Below, one piece after another: positions 21,807-34,251 of a stretch of DNA of 64,000 nt (position 1 is the first letter of the stretch; every line of letters starts with the position of its first letter). Where the stretch lies: NCBI GenBank assembly GCA_002914845.1, contig JXTC01000027.1, positions 935,201-999,200 on the forward strand. Reading direction: 5' to 3'. Below the pieces are notes generated by a model. It had not been told where the DNA came from. It searched no databases and saw only the letters and a list, made by a program, of their open reading frames with translations. Source of the stretch: Trema orientale (Eukaryota > Streptophyta > Magnoliopsida > Rosales > Cannabaceae). Both the position numbers and the translations under genes were made by a program.

Positions 21807-23085
21807 AAGGTAAAATTTTAACAACTTGTTTATTTATATATTAGATTATGTTCTGAAAATTCGTATGATCATAGGGGTTTATTTTAATTCGTTATTAAAT
21901 TTTATTTATTTATATTATCCTAAATGTCAATGAATCTGACAGATTTGATGTTCCCAATTGTTATTATTCAAAACCCATGCTATTGACTTTTTTTGACTTG
22001 AACTTTTTATTGGACATTTATATATGTGTGATTAGATTCTCAATATATTTTCATGATTTTTGGAAATTTCTAAATTTAATATGATTTTCGTAATCTTTAT
22101 TATTTTGCTGATTTTGGTGCTGATATGAATTCTGATGTAGAATTGTATGAATTTTAAGTGCTATCTAATAGTCTATTCTGGAATCTATAATTTTTGTGCA
22201 TATTTTATATTGTATTAAAAATACTTTCATAAAGTTTCAGATTATTTTGATTTAAGAAAAAATCCATAAAATTTTATAATTGTGTACTAGTTTTCAGTTT
22301 AATAGTTTTACTAGGTTACAAGATTTTGATCAAAATTAAGAAAAATGTACTAAATCTTTTTCATAAATTCTGATAATTTTTTTGGATTTCTGTTTATATT
22401 TCCTAATGAGTTATGCAAATTTTAAGGATAAATAAAATTATATATTAGAATCTAAAATTATTTCAGCATACCTAGTCTGATGAATTTTTACAGATTTAGT
22501 TTTGTTATGCAAAATTATTATACTATTTTATATTATTGATATTTTCAAATATATAAAATATATTTCTTAATAGCAATGATATGATGTGTTAATAGTTTTT
22601 TAATGAATATTTTTGCATAAATACTAATAAAAAAAAAAGATAAAGAAGAGGACTTGAGGTAAGTAAATCTCACTGGCCCTATGTGTTTATCTGTAAATTT
22701 ATATGTTATTATGATCATTATAATATATTGTTATATGCTATGCTGTATTAGTTTTGTATATTATTTATGACATGTGTATGCACAAGTATTGCATAAATTG
22801 CACAAGAGATTATAATTTTAAAATTAAGAATGATTTCTAAAACACTATGCATCCATATTTTATTCAAAGAGGAATGTTTTTGTTTAAGTGTGTGTTAAGT
22901 TCTTGAAAGGAGTATGTGCAACCGACTGAATGATTTACAGTCACCATGTTAAGAATGAATATTTAAACTGTGATGCTAACTGTTGTAATATGATAGCTAT
23001 ATGGGATCCAAATAGCAACAGGGACGTCATATGCTTGTCATGACACTATGTTTATAGCTCATCACTTCTGATAGACTTGGCATTA

Positions 23086-24374
23086 TGTTACGTTGAATGT
23101 ATATACGTTTATACGGCAAGTATACAGTATCAAGTTTTGTAGTAAAATAGTAAATAGGGTTGTCGAATCCACAAAGATTAAAATTAAATTCTATTAAGTA
23201 CCGTAATTGAATAATCCTAATTTTATCTAGATAATTCGATCAAATAATAGTATTTGAATGACTAAACTAAAATTGAAAATACAAAAGTTAAAGATAAAAT
23301 GGCAACTAAAGAAAGATAAAGTGAAGTAAAAGAGGTGACAAAATGGTAAAAATGCTAGAGGTTTGATTTCACTTAACTATCCCCTATGTCCTTCAATTCT
23401 CAAGTCCACTATAACCCAATTTCTAAAAATTTTATAAGCTAGAACCCTTAAGTAATTCTACTATCTTTTTCAAGAGTTACTAGAAAACTACCATCAATTC
23501 TTAATTTTAATATCTCTATCCAAAATTGAAGAACAAAAGTTTATTAAGTCTAATAGTTCCAAAGTAAGCTTCAAAGGTTATAAAGGTTTTCTCAAACACT
23601 ATGTAATTCTAGGTTATGTCACTCTAGACCTAATTCCACAATTTTACTTTCTCAAGTTAGAATTTTAGAATCAACAATATCTCAAAGGTAGCCAATCAAT
23701 TGAGTAGCAATAAGAACAAGAGTAACACAAATAACTAAATGAAAAACTCACAAAATCAACATTGAGAATTAAGACATAGGTTCAAGTCAAATTACATCAT
23801 TCCTCTAGACAAAAGTATTAGTTCATAGTAGAAAAGAACAAACAAAATCTAACAACTATCAATATCAAAGGAACAAAAGGAAGAGAAGAAGAACTCTTTC
23901 TGAAATGATGAGATTCTCTTCACACGTTTCTCTTCATTCTCCTTGTCCCTTCAAATTAGCTACCAAAGCTCTGAAAAGCGCCTCTTAAGATGTCCCCCTC
24001 TTATATCCCTTTGGCAGCTAGGTCAAATCTGGCCAAAAAAGGCTAGATCACGTGCCATAGCCTCGGCGCTGGCTTTACAGTGTCGCAGCGCTGGGCAGAA
24101 AACACAGCAATGCCGCAGCTCTGCCTGTATAGTGCCGCAGTGCTGATAGTTTTGGAAAAAGTTCTAGAGCCTTGAGCGCCATGGTGCCTGAACCTCTGTC
24201 GAAAATGCCACATTTTTCTCTTTACTGAATTGTTAGGCCTGTCCAAAGCTTCTATAATTATTAAGAACCTGAGAAAAACAATTTAAAACACAAGAACTAA
24301 GAGAGAAAACAAGGAAATTAAGCAAATAAGGAGATAAAATCATAACCAAATATGTGAATAAAATTCATTTATCA
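23086..24374. mobile_element. Probable nested insertion with CATTA duplications
   Basis: CATTA at 23081-23085 and 24375-24379 flanks a segment that starts TGTTACGTTG and ends TTTATCA. Its early part (CGGCAAGTATACAGTATCAAG, then GTCGAATCCACA) resembles a sequence very common in plant LTR-type repeats. No coding frame was found. The boundary is a best guess because alternative ends nearby are possible. Confidence 0.45.
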
Positions 24375-24995
24375 CATTACATTATGTTGAGCTCAAATAT
24401 GAAAGTTTTTATGAGATAATAACGTTTACTAACAAGATATTTTTCGAAGAAGGGGTTACATAGTTATGATTCTTAAAGTGCATTATTCATAAAATACGAC
24501 ATTCATTGCATACATGAGATTTACTTACTGGACGCAAGCTCATTCCATTCTTTTAAATTTTTTCAGATGAGCAATAAATTACTAGAGGTTGGCTGGCGAC
24601 AATGGTGGAATCCCAAATGGTGTTAGGACATTTTTAATCGATTTTAAGTTTTATTTTCTTGTATTTGGTTTTTGGATTAAAATTTGGTGTTTTTATTTCA
24701 TTGAGTATTTTGAGTACTAAGTTTTGTTTCTAGATGTTTTAATAAGAGATTTTTTTTATCCAATTTAAGTATTTTTTTTAAAAAAAATTTTTACCAGATT
24801 TTTCTCTTCTCTGATAAGATGAATATAAAAAATAAATATTTTCTAGCTTAGGTGCATACCTACTTTAGGGGATGTTACATTTCTAGTCTTTAAAATTACT
24901 TAATTATTTTTGTTTAATTATCTAAACCCTTGGTCTTTTTCTCTTTATCATTTTTATTTTTGTTTTATTTATTTTTTCAGATACGGGTCATTACA

Positions 24996-25488
24996 ATATT
25001 TGAACAAATACCGCATTGCTGTCAAGTTTTATTTTTCCCTTCATTTTTGTACTCTGAATAACCATTCCTAGCTAGTAAAGATTATGCAATGCATATTGAC
25101 TGGACTGTTATAATGAAAGTTTGTTCTTGGAATTAGTTTAAATTGAGATTTTTATCATTCATTTTGTACAATAAATTCAAAGCGCACACAACATTCCTTG
25201 AGAACCATCGAAAATGTCAAATATTTTTTTTAACATGATACTAATGCATAGAAGTACTTGCATGTTGCAACATTTAAAAGAGTGAGTTTTTAAAATTTGA
25301 TTAGTGTTTGTACTCACATTGATCTTTACTAATAAGTTTATTTCTCAGGGTGTGACCCCTTGGATGTAGACTATCGGAAGATATTTGAATCAAGTAAAAA
25401 TATTGTGTGTCAATTTTTTTACTTTTTATTGTTACGACATCCTTGTTACATTTCCACATCACCACCTCATATAACACAAGAAACGGTC
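24996..25488. other. Intergenic, downstream of CNL gene
   Basis: Host sequence that was contiguous with 19882 before the 5.1-kb insertion. AT-rich, no gene seen; it may include the original polyadenylation region of the CNL gene. Confidence 0.5.
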
Positions 25489-25493
25489 CTAGT

Positions 25494-27762
25494 TGTGACA
25501 TCTCCCGATCCCACACACGTACATAAGAGATATTGATATAAATATTTAGTGAGATCGAGAGACGCTACTGGACTTAGAACTGATAAAATAGAGAAAATTT
25601 AAAACTTTTTAAACTTTCTGGAAGAAAAGAAAAATTCCACTCACTCATAATTATACATAGTCTAATTTATACGTATATACATACTCACAAAGTGGACCTC
25701 TCATAAAAATATACATAAAGTACAGACACTCAAAACAGGTACAAAATTCTCCGTCAAAATGCTTATATACACAAGCTGCGGTCAGAAAGTCAGCGCTCCT
25801 CCTCTATCTCACATAGCATCAGTACCCTCTGCAATGTAAGAAAATTTGTGAGTATAAAACTCAGTAAGTAACGTATGCAGATGCAAAATGCACATAACAG
25901 ATAACAAATAATCATATGATTGGGATCCCTGTGTATATTGTATTGCCTGACAAAATCATAAATCGCATACTGAGCCACTCAGATAACTAATAATTAATAA
26001 CTAATCATAAGCCGTCGTATGGAGGTCTCGAGTCCCAAATATATCTCAAACCCTTCTGTGTACTGCAGAGGTCCTCCCCACACCGCTATCAGAATGCTCT
26101 CGAAGGAACTAAATAATGTCTCCGGAGGAACCTAATAATGTTCCCGAAGGAACCAAATAATTGGGTGCTGGCCCGCCACACCCTATTAACCAATACTCGT
26201 CAGGCAGTATAAATACACATGTTCATACCTCATATAAGTCAAAATAATTGCTTCAGATGTTTATGCTTCAGGCATAATAGAATAACAGATACAAATTTTT
26301 CATATATTTCAAGGATTACACAGATTTATATAAATAATAATTCTTACATTGCAGGTAGAACTTTACTTACCTCGTCTCCGAACTCTCTAACTTTCTTTGT
26401 GAAATGCTCTGTGCTCAATGTACAGTTGGTGTATTCCTAATATTTTAACAGGATAATTTCATTTGATTTCCAGTTATGTAACATAATAAGAACTAACACA
26501 AACCTAGCCTAACAGAAATTAATTTCTCAAGTAATACCAAACAAGGAAGTACAAAATGGCAATTAAGTATCTATGTATAAATTACAACTCAAAATACATA
26601 GGACCCTAGCTTAAAAAAAATAATCATATAAATCACCATCACACAAATATTGAAATTGAGAAATTAAATTTGCCTAATTCTATAATAAAGTTAACTATTG
26701 ATAAAGAAGGACACCAACACGTACTAATTAGTAGAAACATATGACTTTCATAGTTTTTAAGAAAATGGACTTATATCATAATAGATATAGCTCTTCATTG
26801 GTAAACATTTTACAAGTCTAATTACATACTAAGTTACAAGCATAAGAATATCCTTCCAGGTCATATACCACTCAATCAATTCACCCTGAGTCTAGAATTG
26901 AATAAATAAAGTTTAAAGACAAGACATTGAAATTAAGTTGTAACACAATACTAAAATCTTAACAGAAGCTTTTTCCAAGATCAAATATCAATTCCCTTCC
27001 TTTTTCCCATTCAATAGACATATCTGTACAGATATAATTGAAGAACTAAAAGAAATAAAGAATTGTTTAAGAAATTATGATAAAGAAAGTAAAACAAAAG
27101 ATCAAGGTATTCACCTTTCAGGTTCACAAAAGAGAGATAATAGGTAGCTTGCACTTATTTCACTAAATTCATCATGTGAGAATCATTATACTAGTGGAAT
27201 GAAAAGGAAAGGTCGGAAAAAGAGAGCTGGTGGGTTTAAGTATTCGTGTAAAGCATTAAGTTTAAGTTCTCGTGTAAAGCATTAAGTACACAAAACAAAT
27301 TGACCGACATAGCCAACGTCGGTCTATTAACCCTCTTCTTTTTTTTTTTTTGTAAATAAGTATCAAAGACGTAAAGACAAAACAAATGAGTTTTAACAAA
27401 CTATAACTTTGAGTAATGAGTACAAACTACACAATATCAGGAACACAACAACTAAATAAATGAAGATGCTTTAAAAATTAATGCCAGCATCATAATATGA
27501 CAACATAATTAAATTAATTACTCAAAAATTATTTGACTTAATATACATCAAACTTGTAACATTGAGTATTTTTCGAGCATTTCACTGTAAAATTTCTGAA
27601 AGAATAAATGTTAAAAAAAATAAATATATTAAAGCGAGTACTCAAAATTATATGCACCAAAATGACAATAATATATGAAAATAAATTTTATGCTTGTATG
27701 TTATCATTGGCTTTTTAATTATGTGAGGAATTGGGTGTCATTTTAAAGTTGAGGATATCACA
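25494..27762. mobile_element. Probable solo LTR, 2.27 kb
   Basis: It starts TGTGACATCTCC and ends GGATATCACA (inverted TGTGATATCC). CTAGT flanks both sides exactly (25489-25493 and 27763-27767). There are no gag or pol sequences and no second copy of the ends inside, which fits a solo LTR left by LTR-LTR recombination, probably of a large gypsy element. Confidence 0.82.
26096..26161. repeat. 22-bp tandem repeat, 3 copies
   Basis: Units begin at 26096, 26118 and 26140 and share C(G/T)AAGGAACC or GGAGGAACC plus TAATAAT-like ends. Located within the solo LTR. Confidence 0.85.
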
Positions 27763-27767
27763 CTAGT

Positions 27768-27920
27768 AGTATCATCATCCTAACCTAGACATGTATACTA
27801 CTTATTCTAACATCATATTTATTATTTCTACAAACAACTTGAAGTTTGAACCATCCCAGATGCGGTTCTAGCAACGTGGCTGCAAGAAGCCTTCGTAGGC
27901 TTATTCTTGTACGTAAGTTT
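27768..27920. other. Intergenic, no gene seen
   Basis: Short stretch between the solo LTR and the LTR fragment that starts TGTTAG at 27921. Confidence 0.5.
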
Positions 27921-28404
27921 TGTTAGAAAATGGGTTAAACTAAATTGGGCTTAGCTTTGGCTTAAAAGCTCAAGTGTTCTGTGAAGTCAAAGTGTGATAT
28001 AATATCCATCTTTATGAACCATTTTGAAGTTCAAAATTGAGTGGGACTCACATCTTGTTGATGGAAGGTCATGGTGAATTTTTGTTCTCCTCTGCGATGA
28101 CATCGATTTCGTATATTGGTACGCTCAAAAAAGTGCACAGATGAATGTGAAATTGTTGCTCAAAAATACACCATTGGAATTAGAAAATGAAAAGAAAAGA
28201 AAAAAGCTCAACACTGGTGGGAAAAGCTTGTGCCTAGTGGTTTATATAGGGCCATGTTTTGTAATGGCGTTAAGAATGACTACTACAGATACTCTCTCAG
28301 GCGCACGCAAGGGAATACAAATCATTAAGCTTGGGCCTGAATTTGCATGGGTTCGTGTGTGTTCACACCTACAGACATGAATATTTGGTAAGTCCAATCT
28401 TTTG
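27921..28404 (+). repeat. Copia LTR fragment (same family as 58.8-59.3 kb)
   Basis: It begins TGTTAGAAAATGGG and shares, with the reverse complement of 58.88-59.28 kb, blocks such as GAGTGGGACYCACATCTTGTTG, CATCGATTTCGTATATT and GGGCCTGAATTTGCATGGG (split here by short differences). The two copies are in opposite orientation about 31 kb apart. The 3' part is cut off by the next element. Confidence 0.8.
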
Positions 28405-28618
28405 CTACGGCCCAGGTTAACGATGGAAGTCAGTCGATTTCGGTTGATTTTCGCCGAAATTCTCACCGATCCAAACTTCTCGGCTTTAATATATTGAAAA
28501 GTGAAACCGACCGCCAGGAAAAAAAAAACTGGCCGAAACCGAATTTTCAATTTTTAGTCAGTTTCGGTGTTTATTAAGTAATAAATATAATTGGTACTTT
28601 ATATGTAACATATTAAGC

Positions 28619-28700
28619 AAACGGCTTAGTGGTTGTTGTACCTTTGTATTAGGCGCACTTGGCCTAGGAGGCTTTATGGGTTCGAATCCCACTTGCGTTA
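28619..28700 (+). repeat. tRNA-like segment (SINE-type A and B boxes)
   Basis: GGCTTAGTGG resembles a Pol III A box, and GGGTTCGAATCCC (about 28678-28690) is a near-perfect B box, 50-60 bp apart. It does not fold as a complete tRNA with a proper acceptor stem and anticodon arm. Confidence 0.5.
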
Positions 28701-28744
28701 ATTTTTTCAGAAACCAAAAACAATATTTTTAAAAAACAGGTGAG

Positions 28745-28812
28745 GTGAGGGTATTGAGATTCGAACCCTGGAGTGAAGTCTTGCCAACCATTGTGCTGAT
28801 TACTCTTTAATA
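28745..28812 (-). repeat. Second tRNA-like segment, opposite orientation
   Basis: On minus, CAGCACAATGG (A-box-like) is followed by AGGGTTCGAATCTC (B-box-like). It converges on the segment at 28619-28700 and differs from it in sequence, so this is not one simple hairpin. Confidence 0.45.
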
Positions 28813-29031
28813 ATTAAAATATCTTAATGAGATTTATATTATCGATCGGTTTTGGTTTAACCGAAACTTATATTTCTAAAACCAAAACTAACCGCAATTA
28901 TAAGAAAAATCAAAACCGACTGAAACATTCGGTGTTGATGTGGTACCGAGAATTTGATTTTTTTTTACCATCGATTTTTCGATCGGGTTCGGTGAATCGA
29001 TTTTTTCTTACACCCTTGGTCTTTTAGGAAT

Positions 29032-30756
29032 TGTTAGCCCAAGATAGACTACCCAAGAGGGGAGTGAATTGGATTTTAAAATTTTTTCAGTAACTTTTCA
29101 ACTATGTAAAACCATAGACCACTCTTTTGAAACTTCTAACATAAATCAATAATAACACTAAGCATATAGCAATAATACTAAGTATATTAAGTACGCTAAA
29201 TATCATACACTCAATTAAATAGCTTGTAATAATGTAAAGAGTGTAGGGATAGAGAAAGTGCAGACTCGGTTTTTACGAGGTTCAACAAATACAACGATTT
29301 GCTTACGTCCCCGGCCTTCAGCAACTTGCTTTGAGCTTCCACTATTCGGATCAAGATTGTGGGCTTGACCGACCCTTGTACAAACGGAGTGAATTCTTCT
29401 TAGGCTCACCCAACCTTTACAATAGTCTTGACTCCGGCTCTATTACGCCTAACCTTGGATTGTTTTGACTCTGGTGCTAACTCTCACCTACACGGATTGT
29501 TTAGACAATGGTGCCAATCTCACCAACTCATGGATTGTTTGGACCAACTCATGGATTGTTTGGACTCCGGTGACAACCTCACCTATACACTCCGATTGTT
29601 CTGACTCCGGTGACAACCTCACCTCTCAATAGTTTTTCAAGATAAGAGTGAACACACTCATAAGCTCTCCTCACAAAATAATGAATACAATTTTGGCTTA
29701 GGAGATTTGAGAACAATGCACAGTAGATACTCTAAGATTGACTCAATATGATTCGAAAGTTAATTCAATGTAGAAATATGTTTTTCACTTTGAAAGTAGT
29801 TGGATAAAAATTTAAGTTCATGCAAAGTCTCTTTCAAATCTTGAAATAACTTCTATTTATAAGCTTGATTGAAAACTAGCCGTTTATAACCGTTATACAG
29901 ACAATCTGCGGTAGACCGAAAATGAACTTTCGGTCGATCAAAAAATACTAGCCATTGGAAGTGCGGTTGTAACGGTCAGATTTAAAAAATCATTAAAAAG
30001 TAGCAAATAAAAAACAGAGAAATCGGTAGACCAGTGGAAGTTTCGGTAGACCGAAAACCTTGCTTATTTTGGCAGTTTCAGTATTTAGCTATTTTTCAGA
30101 TTTTGACAACTTTTGGCATTTTTCAAAAACTGACTTCTAAACATGTTTTAAACACTTTAAGAGCATTAGAAATCAGTTTGAAAAGAGTATTTTGACTATT
30201 GCAAACTTTTTTTAGTTTCACAAAGATATTTAACAGTAATTTATAAAGTATTCGTATTGAAACATATTCTAGTTTGCAAATAGAAAATCTCTTTATAGCC
30301 TATATCAAATAGTCATGATTTCAAATATATTTACAACTCATTTAAACTTAAGAAATCATGTTTTGAAGAATATTTTTCCTATTCAAAATCATCATTTTCT
30401 CTTTTCAAACTTCCATAATAAAATAATCATTTTAAGCTTAAAATAATTTGAAAACTCTTTTGAAATGTATGAGTCAATGCAAAGAGAATTTTATGTGCAA
30501 TAGACTAAATCAAATACAAGACTAAATATGAATATACTCTATCTAAGTATGGTCTTGTATCTTGACTGTCCATCTTCAAGCTTGATTATGATAACTCCAA
30601 TATGCATCCATCTTCAAGCTTGATTTATTGATAAACTTGAGTTAGAACTTTAATAACCATTTCACTACACACTCAAGTTAAATCATTAGTACTAAATCAA
30701 ATGTTTGTTATCTTCAAAATAAGAGTAAGTAAGATTGAAACCTCAATTTTCCAACA
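29032..30756 (-). repeat. 3' LTR of SIRE-like element
   Basis: On + it runs from TGTTAGCCC to TTCCAACA. A polypurine tract (AAAAAGGGAGAG on minus, 30757-30772) lies just inside, as expected for the plus-strand primer. It contains TCGGT-rich palindromic blocks at 29910-29945 and 30020-30060. Confidence 0.93.
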
Positions 30757-30772
30757 ATCTCTCCCTTTTTAA

Positions 30773-31216
30773 TGATGACAAATATTGATTTATGAGATGA
30801 AAGAAAATATGCAATAAGGATATGAAAGTATGAAATTTGACAAGTTTTCCTTAATCCTTACTATATTTTAAGCTCCGTCTCAAAATATGTTTGAGAAAGT
30901 AAAAAGGACTTGCTTCCCCTTTTTAACTCAATTAACATCATAAGCATATTATGAGAAAATATAAAAATGTACTAAGTAAAGTTCTCCGCTTTAAAATATG
31001 CACAATCATAAATTAAATTTTTTTTTACTCATATTCATAAATCAACATATTTCTCCCCCTTTGACATCATGAAAAAGATAGAACATAATTTTTAAACTAG
31101 ATGTCTCGTAAGGAATGAATCTTTCAAGATATTTTTAAAATAAGCATAATGTTGAAAAGATTTTCAAGAAAATATAATACATAAGAAAATTTAAAATAGT
31201 TCTTGAAGATCTCTTT

Positions 31217-31247
<31 letters not shown>

Positions 31248-33250
31248 TTTAGAAAATGAGTAAAGAATAAGAAATAAATAGAGATAAGTGTCCTTACTAA
31301 ACCTGAATTGCTTCCCTTCAAAATATGCTTAATAAAAAGAATTTAAACTCCCCCTTAAACTAATAAAGGGTGGCATATTTTGAATAAATTTACTCATAGA
31401 TACCATTTGTTAAAAAAAACTCATAGATACCAATTGTATACCACTTGTTAAAAATTTTAGCTCATGGATACTAATTGTGAAAAAAAAAATTAGCTCAAGG
31501 ATACCACTTATTAAAAAAAATCCAACTCATGTGTACCATTTGTGTGAATAACGAAATTGATACCAATTAGTTTAAATTAAAAATAAAGACCAAATTAATA
31601 CCAATGGCATTTCAATCAAAGCAATCAAAAGCAATCATAAAAGAAAAATATATTCTTCTCCCCATATTAGTTCACGATATTACTCTCTCTATTGGAATTT
31701 ATGACAAAAGTATATGAAAGAGCAATACATAAATAATTTTCTCCCATGTGAAATATAGTATGACAAGTTATGCAATAAGGAGATATGGAAGAATCAAGAA
31801 TTGAACAATCTTCAAAATAAGAATAACAATGTCAAATATAAGATTGAACAATAATATGATGCCAAAGTGAAAACAAGAGCATTCTTTTTAAGTTTTGGCA
31901 AAACTTCTTCTATTAATAACAAATATGACAAATATTTACATATTTAAACTAGAGAAGTTGCAACAAATCAAGATCATGAAAGCTCTAGATCTTAATATAT
32001 CACTTGTTAAAAATATATTTCCCTAAGTATAATCATCACAAAGCATAGGAGAAATTTAAATCATTCAAGCACAATAGTGAAATAATTTCTTTTTTTTTAT
32101 TTCTATCTAACTATAAAGAGCATATCAAAAAGGATGCATTCAAAAGATATATGACCATTTTAGCACAAGAAAATCATAAATATGCTCCCCCTCAATATAT
32201 GAATCATGATAAAAGAATGTCAATAATCAAAGTAAGCAAAGATCATTCACATAAGAGAGATATCAATTATGGATACCAATTAAAATTATGTTAATAGGTA
32301 CCAATTGTTTTTTTTAAAAAAAAAACTATACCAATTGTAAATTAAAACACATTCTTCTTCTCCTTTTGATATCATCAAAGAGTTGCATAAACAAGAAGAA
32401 TAAGATTGATACTAATTAACAAGTAAAAGATAAAAATATAAATAAGCAATAATAAGTATCCAATCCAAACAGACATATTATCCAAGTTTAATCAATCATA
32501 TGAAACAAAGCATGACCTGAAAACTAATAAGAACCTTATATATGATATTCATCAAAAATTTGTTCTCATAAAGTTATGGGATGAAAAATCATGCGCAAAT
32601 ATTCAAAATGCCAAGTTACAAAATATAAACATTGAATTCAAATAACATGTCATTTTGATTTCAAATACATCACCCATATTGAAATAATTCAATTAAGTAT
32701 GCATAGTATTTGTTATGTAAAAACTGTCAAGTATTTGCATAAATATAGGAGTTCAAGTAATATGCATTGTGCAATCCATCATATATGAGCAATCAATATG
32801 TTGATAAAAAATAGTTCATAAATAAAGATTCAAAAAAGATCGAAGAAATGAGAGAATGTGCCAAAAAATCTTAAGCAGTCACAAAAACCCGAAGAATTGA
32901 TCGACCGAAAATGTGTTTTCGGTCTGCCAATTCTAGCAGAGAGATAGAACAATCTAGGGCACTTTATCGGTAGACCGACTAGATTTTCGGTCTACTGAAT
33001 CCTCCATTTTTGCTAGTTTTCGGAAAGTTTTGTTTGAAAAATGATAAAAACGATTAAACCATTAACTAAAACATTGAAAAATTATCCATTTTAAAGAACA
33101 TGAAATGCAAAACAAACAACTTTAAGAGAATTAATCATAATCAACCATACCAATTTTTTTTATTTCAATGTCTTCATAGACTTTAAATGCTTGAGCTCAA
33201 ACTATTTAAGAAGACATACCTTGATTGATTGATGAGAATTTTATCCTTTA
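30773..33250. repeat. Noncoding interior with degenerate ATACCAATTGT repeats
   Basis: No pol frame. The motif (G)ATACCAATTGTTAAAA occurs repeatedly in variant form at 31395-31570 and near 32270, 32300 and 32325. It resembles the element's own primer-site/LTR junction (GATACCAATTGTTAG at 35403). At 32880-33000 there is also a degraded copy of the TCGGTCTACCGAAA block found in the LTRs. An AC/AT microsatellite lies at 31217-31247. Confidence 0.6.
31217..31247. repeat. (CA)n(TA)n microsatellite
   Basis: About nine CA units followed by about six TA units. Confidence 0.95.
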
Positions 33251-33349
33251 AAAAATCTTCATCTTCTTTGTGTTGAGTTTATACTTAATTATCATCATTT
33301 GATTTGTCTTTAAGCACCAATCATTCAAGCTCAATGCCATACCTACAAC

Positions 33350-34250
33350 ATCATCTATGCTTTTCTCTTTGGAGGAGTTATTAGTTTCATAGAAAATCAC
33401 ATGCATAGATTCATCTACTATTTAGTTCTTTTGTTGAAAAACTCTCTTTATACATTACTAGTAGTAAAGTAAAAAGTTTTGGAAAACAAAATTTTCAAAG
33501 TTGTCTTTGGTATTTAAGAAAATAAAGTATTTGTATCCAAAAACTCTAAAAATAACTAATATTGGATTTTTGATCATTTCAAAACTCACAATGGTATTTT
33601 ATTTAAAGTAAGTTTAATCAACACCAGGTTTAAAATATCACAAATGGTGTTGACAACTTTGGCATAAAAGTATTTTAGTAAAACATTTGCATTCGACATG
33701 GTCAAGGCCATTTTGAAACCAATAAATAAAGTAATCTAATTTGTTCAAAATTTCAAATTGAGCATTTGTAAGAATAAAAAGAAAAACTCAATTATCCTAA
33801 TCATATAATTAAGCAAATTATATTTCTAGCAAGACATTCTCAAAGATAGGCAAAGAATTGTTATCGATATTACATATGCCAATGATCTTAGTTTTTGTGT
33901 TGTCTCCAAAAATGAAATATCCACCATCATTTCTTTGTGAAGGTTAAGAGCTTGGTGAAGTCATTGGTTTTGTTCTTAGAGTAACCACTTTCTTGCTTGT
34001 ACCTACAATAAAGATTCAAATTCGGATTTTTGGTACCCACTTAACTTTGGGTCCTTGGAGGTTAGTTTTTAGATTTTTTGGTACCCATTCTTGTTTAGCA
34101 CCAAAATATTTTTTTTGATGGAGCATGAAGAGCTTCTATGTCCATCTTGGTTACAATAATTACAAACATATTTTGAGTCATAATTAGAAGTTGCTTTGAC
34201 AAAATAATTTTTGTAATACTTTTGTTTTACAAAAGGTTTGTATCCTATTC
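33350..34250 (-). pseudogene. Protease and integrase scraps of SIRE-like element
   Basis: On minus: a zinc knuckle near 34130-34180 (CNYCNQDGHRSSSC, the full CCHC pattern); then about 33870-33930, GGYFIFGDNTKTKIIGICNI, the copia pre-integrase motif; then at 33390-33760 pieces of the integrase C-terminus such as FRVFGYKYFI (family FRVFGCKCFI) and DESMHVIFYETN. The integrase catalytic core between the two is missing. Multiple stops and frameshifts make it inactive. Confidence 0.75.
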
Positions 34251-34251
34251 C

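Larger units (their letters stand above)
19883..24995. mobile_element. LTR-type insertion, 5.1 kb, noncoding, ATATT duplications
   Basis: It begins TGTCACGCC and ends GGGTCATTACA, giving TG...CA ends, and is flanked by ATATT at 19878-19882 and 24996-25000. No gag or pol is recognisable, and I found no internal direct repeat of the ends, so it is either a very long solo LTR or a non-autonomous element. A second insertion probably lies at 23086-24374. The orientation is unknown. The rest is AT-rich and without genes. Confidence 0.65.
28405..29020. mobile_element. Possible hAT-like inverted-repeat element
   Basis: Both ends are rich in TCGGTT/ACCGAA blocks in inverted arrangement (for example CAGTCGATTTCGGT at the left and ACCGACTGAAACATTCGG at the right). 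The right end reads, on minus, CAAGGGTGTAAGAAAAAATCG, like a common plant hAT-type MITE terminus. Neither an 8-bp target duplication nor a transposase was found, so the class is uncertain. Confidence 0.4.

Noticed and set aside
28619-28700. A true tRNA gene
   Set aside because: B box is good, but no acceptor stem, anticodon arm or end consistent with a tRNA could be drawn.
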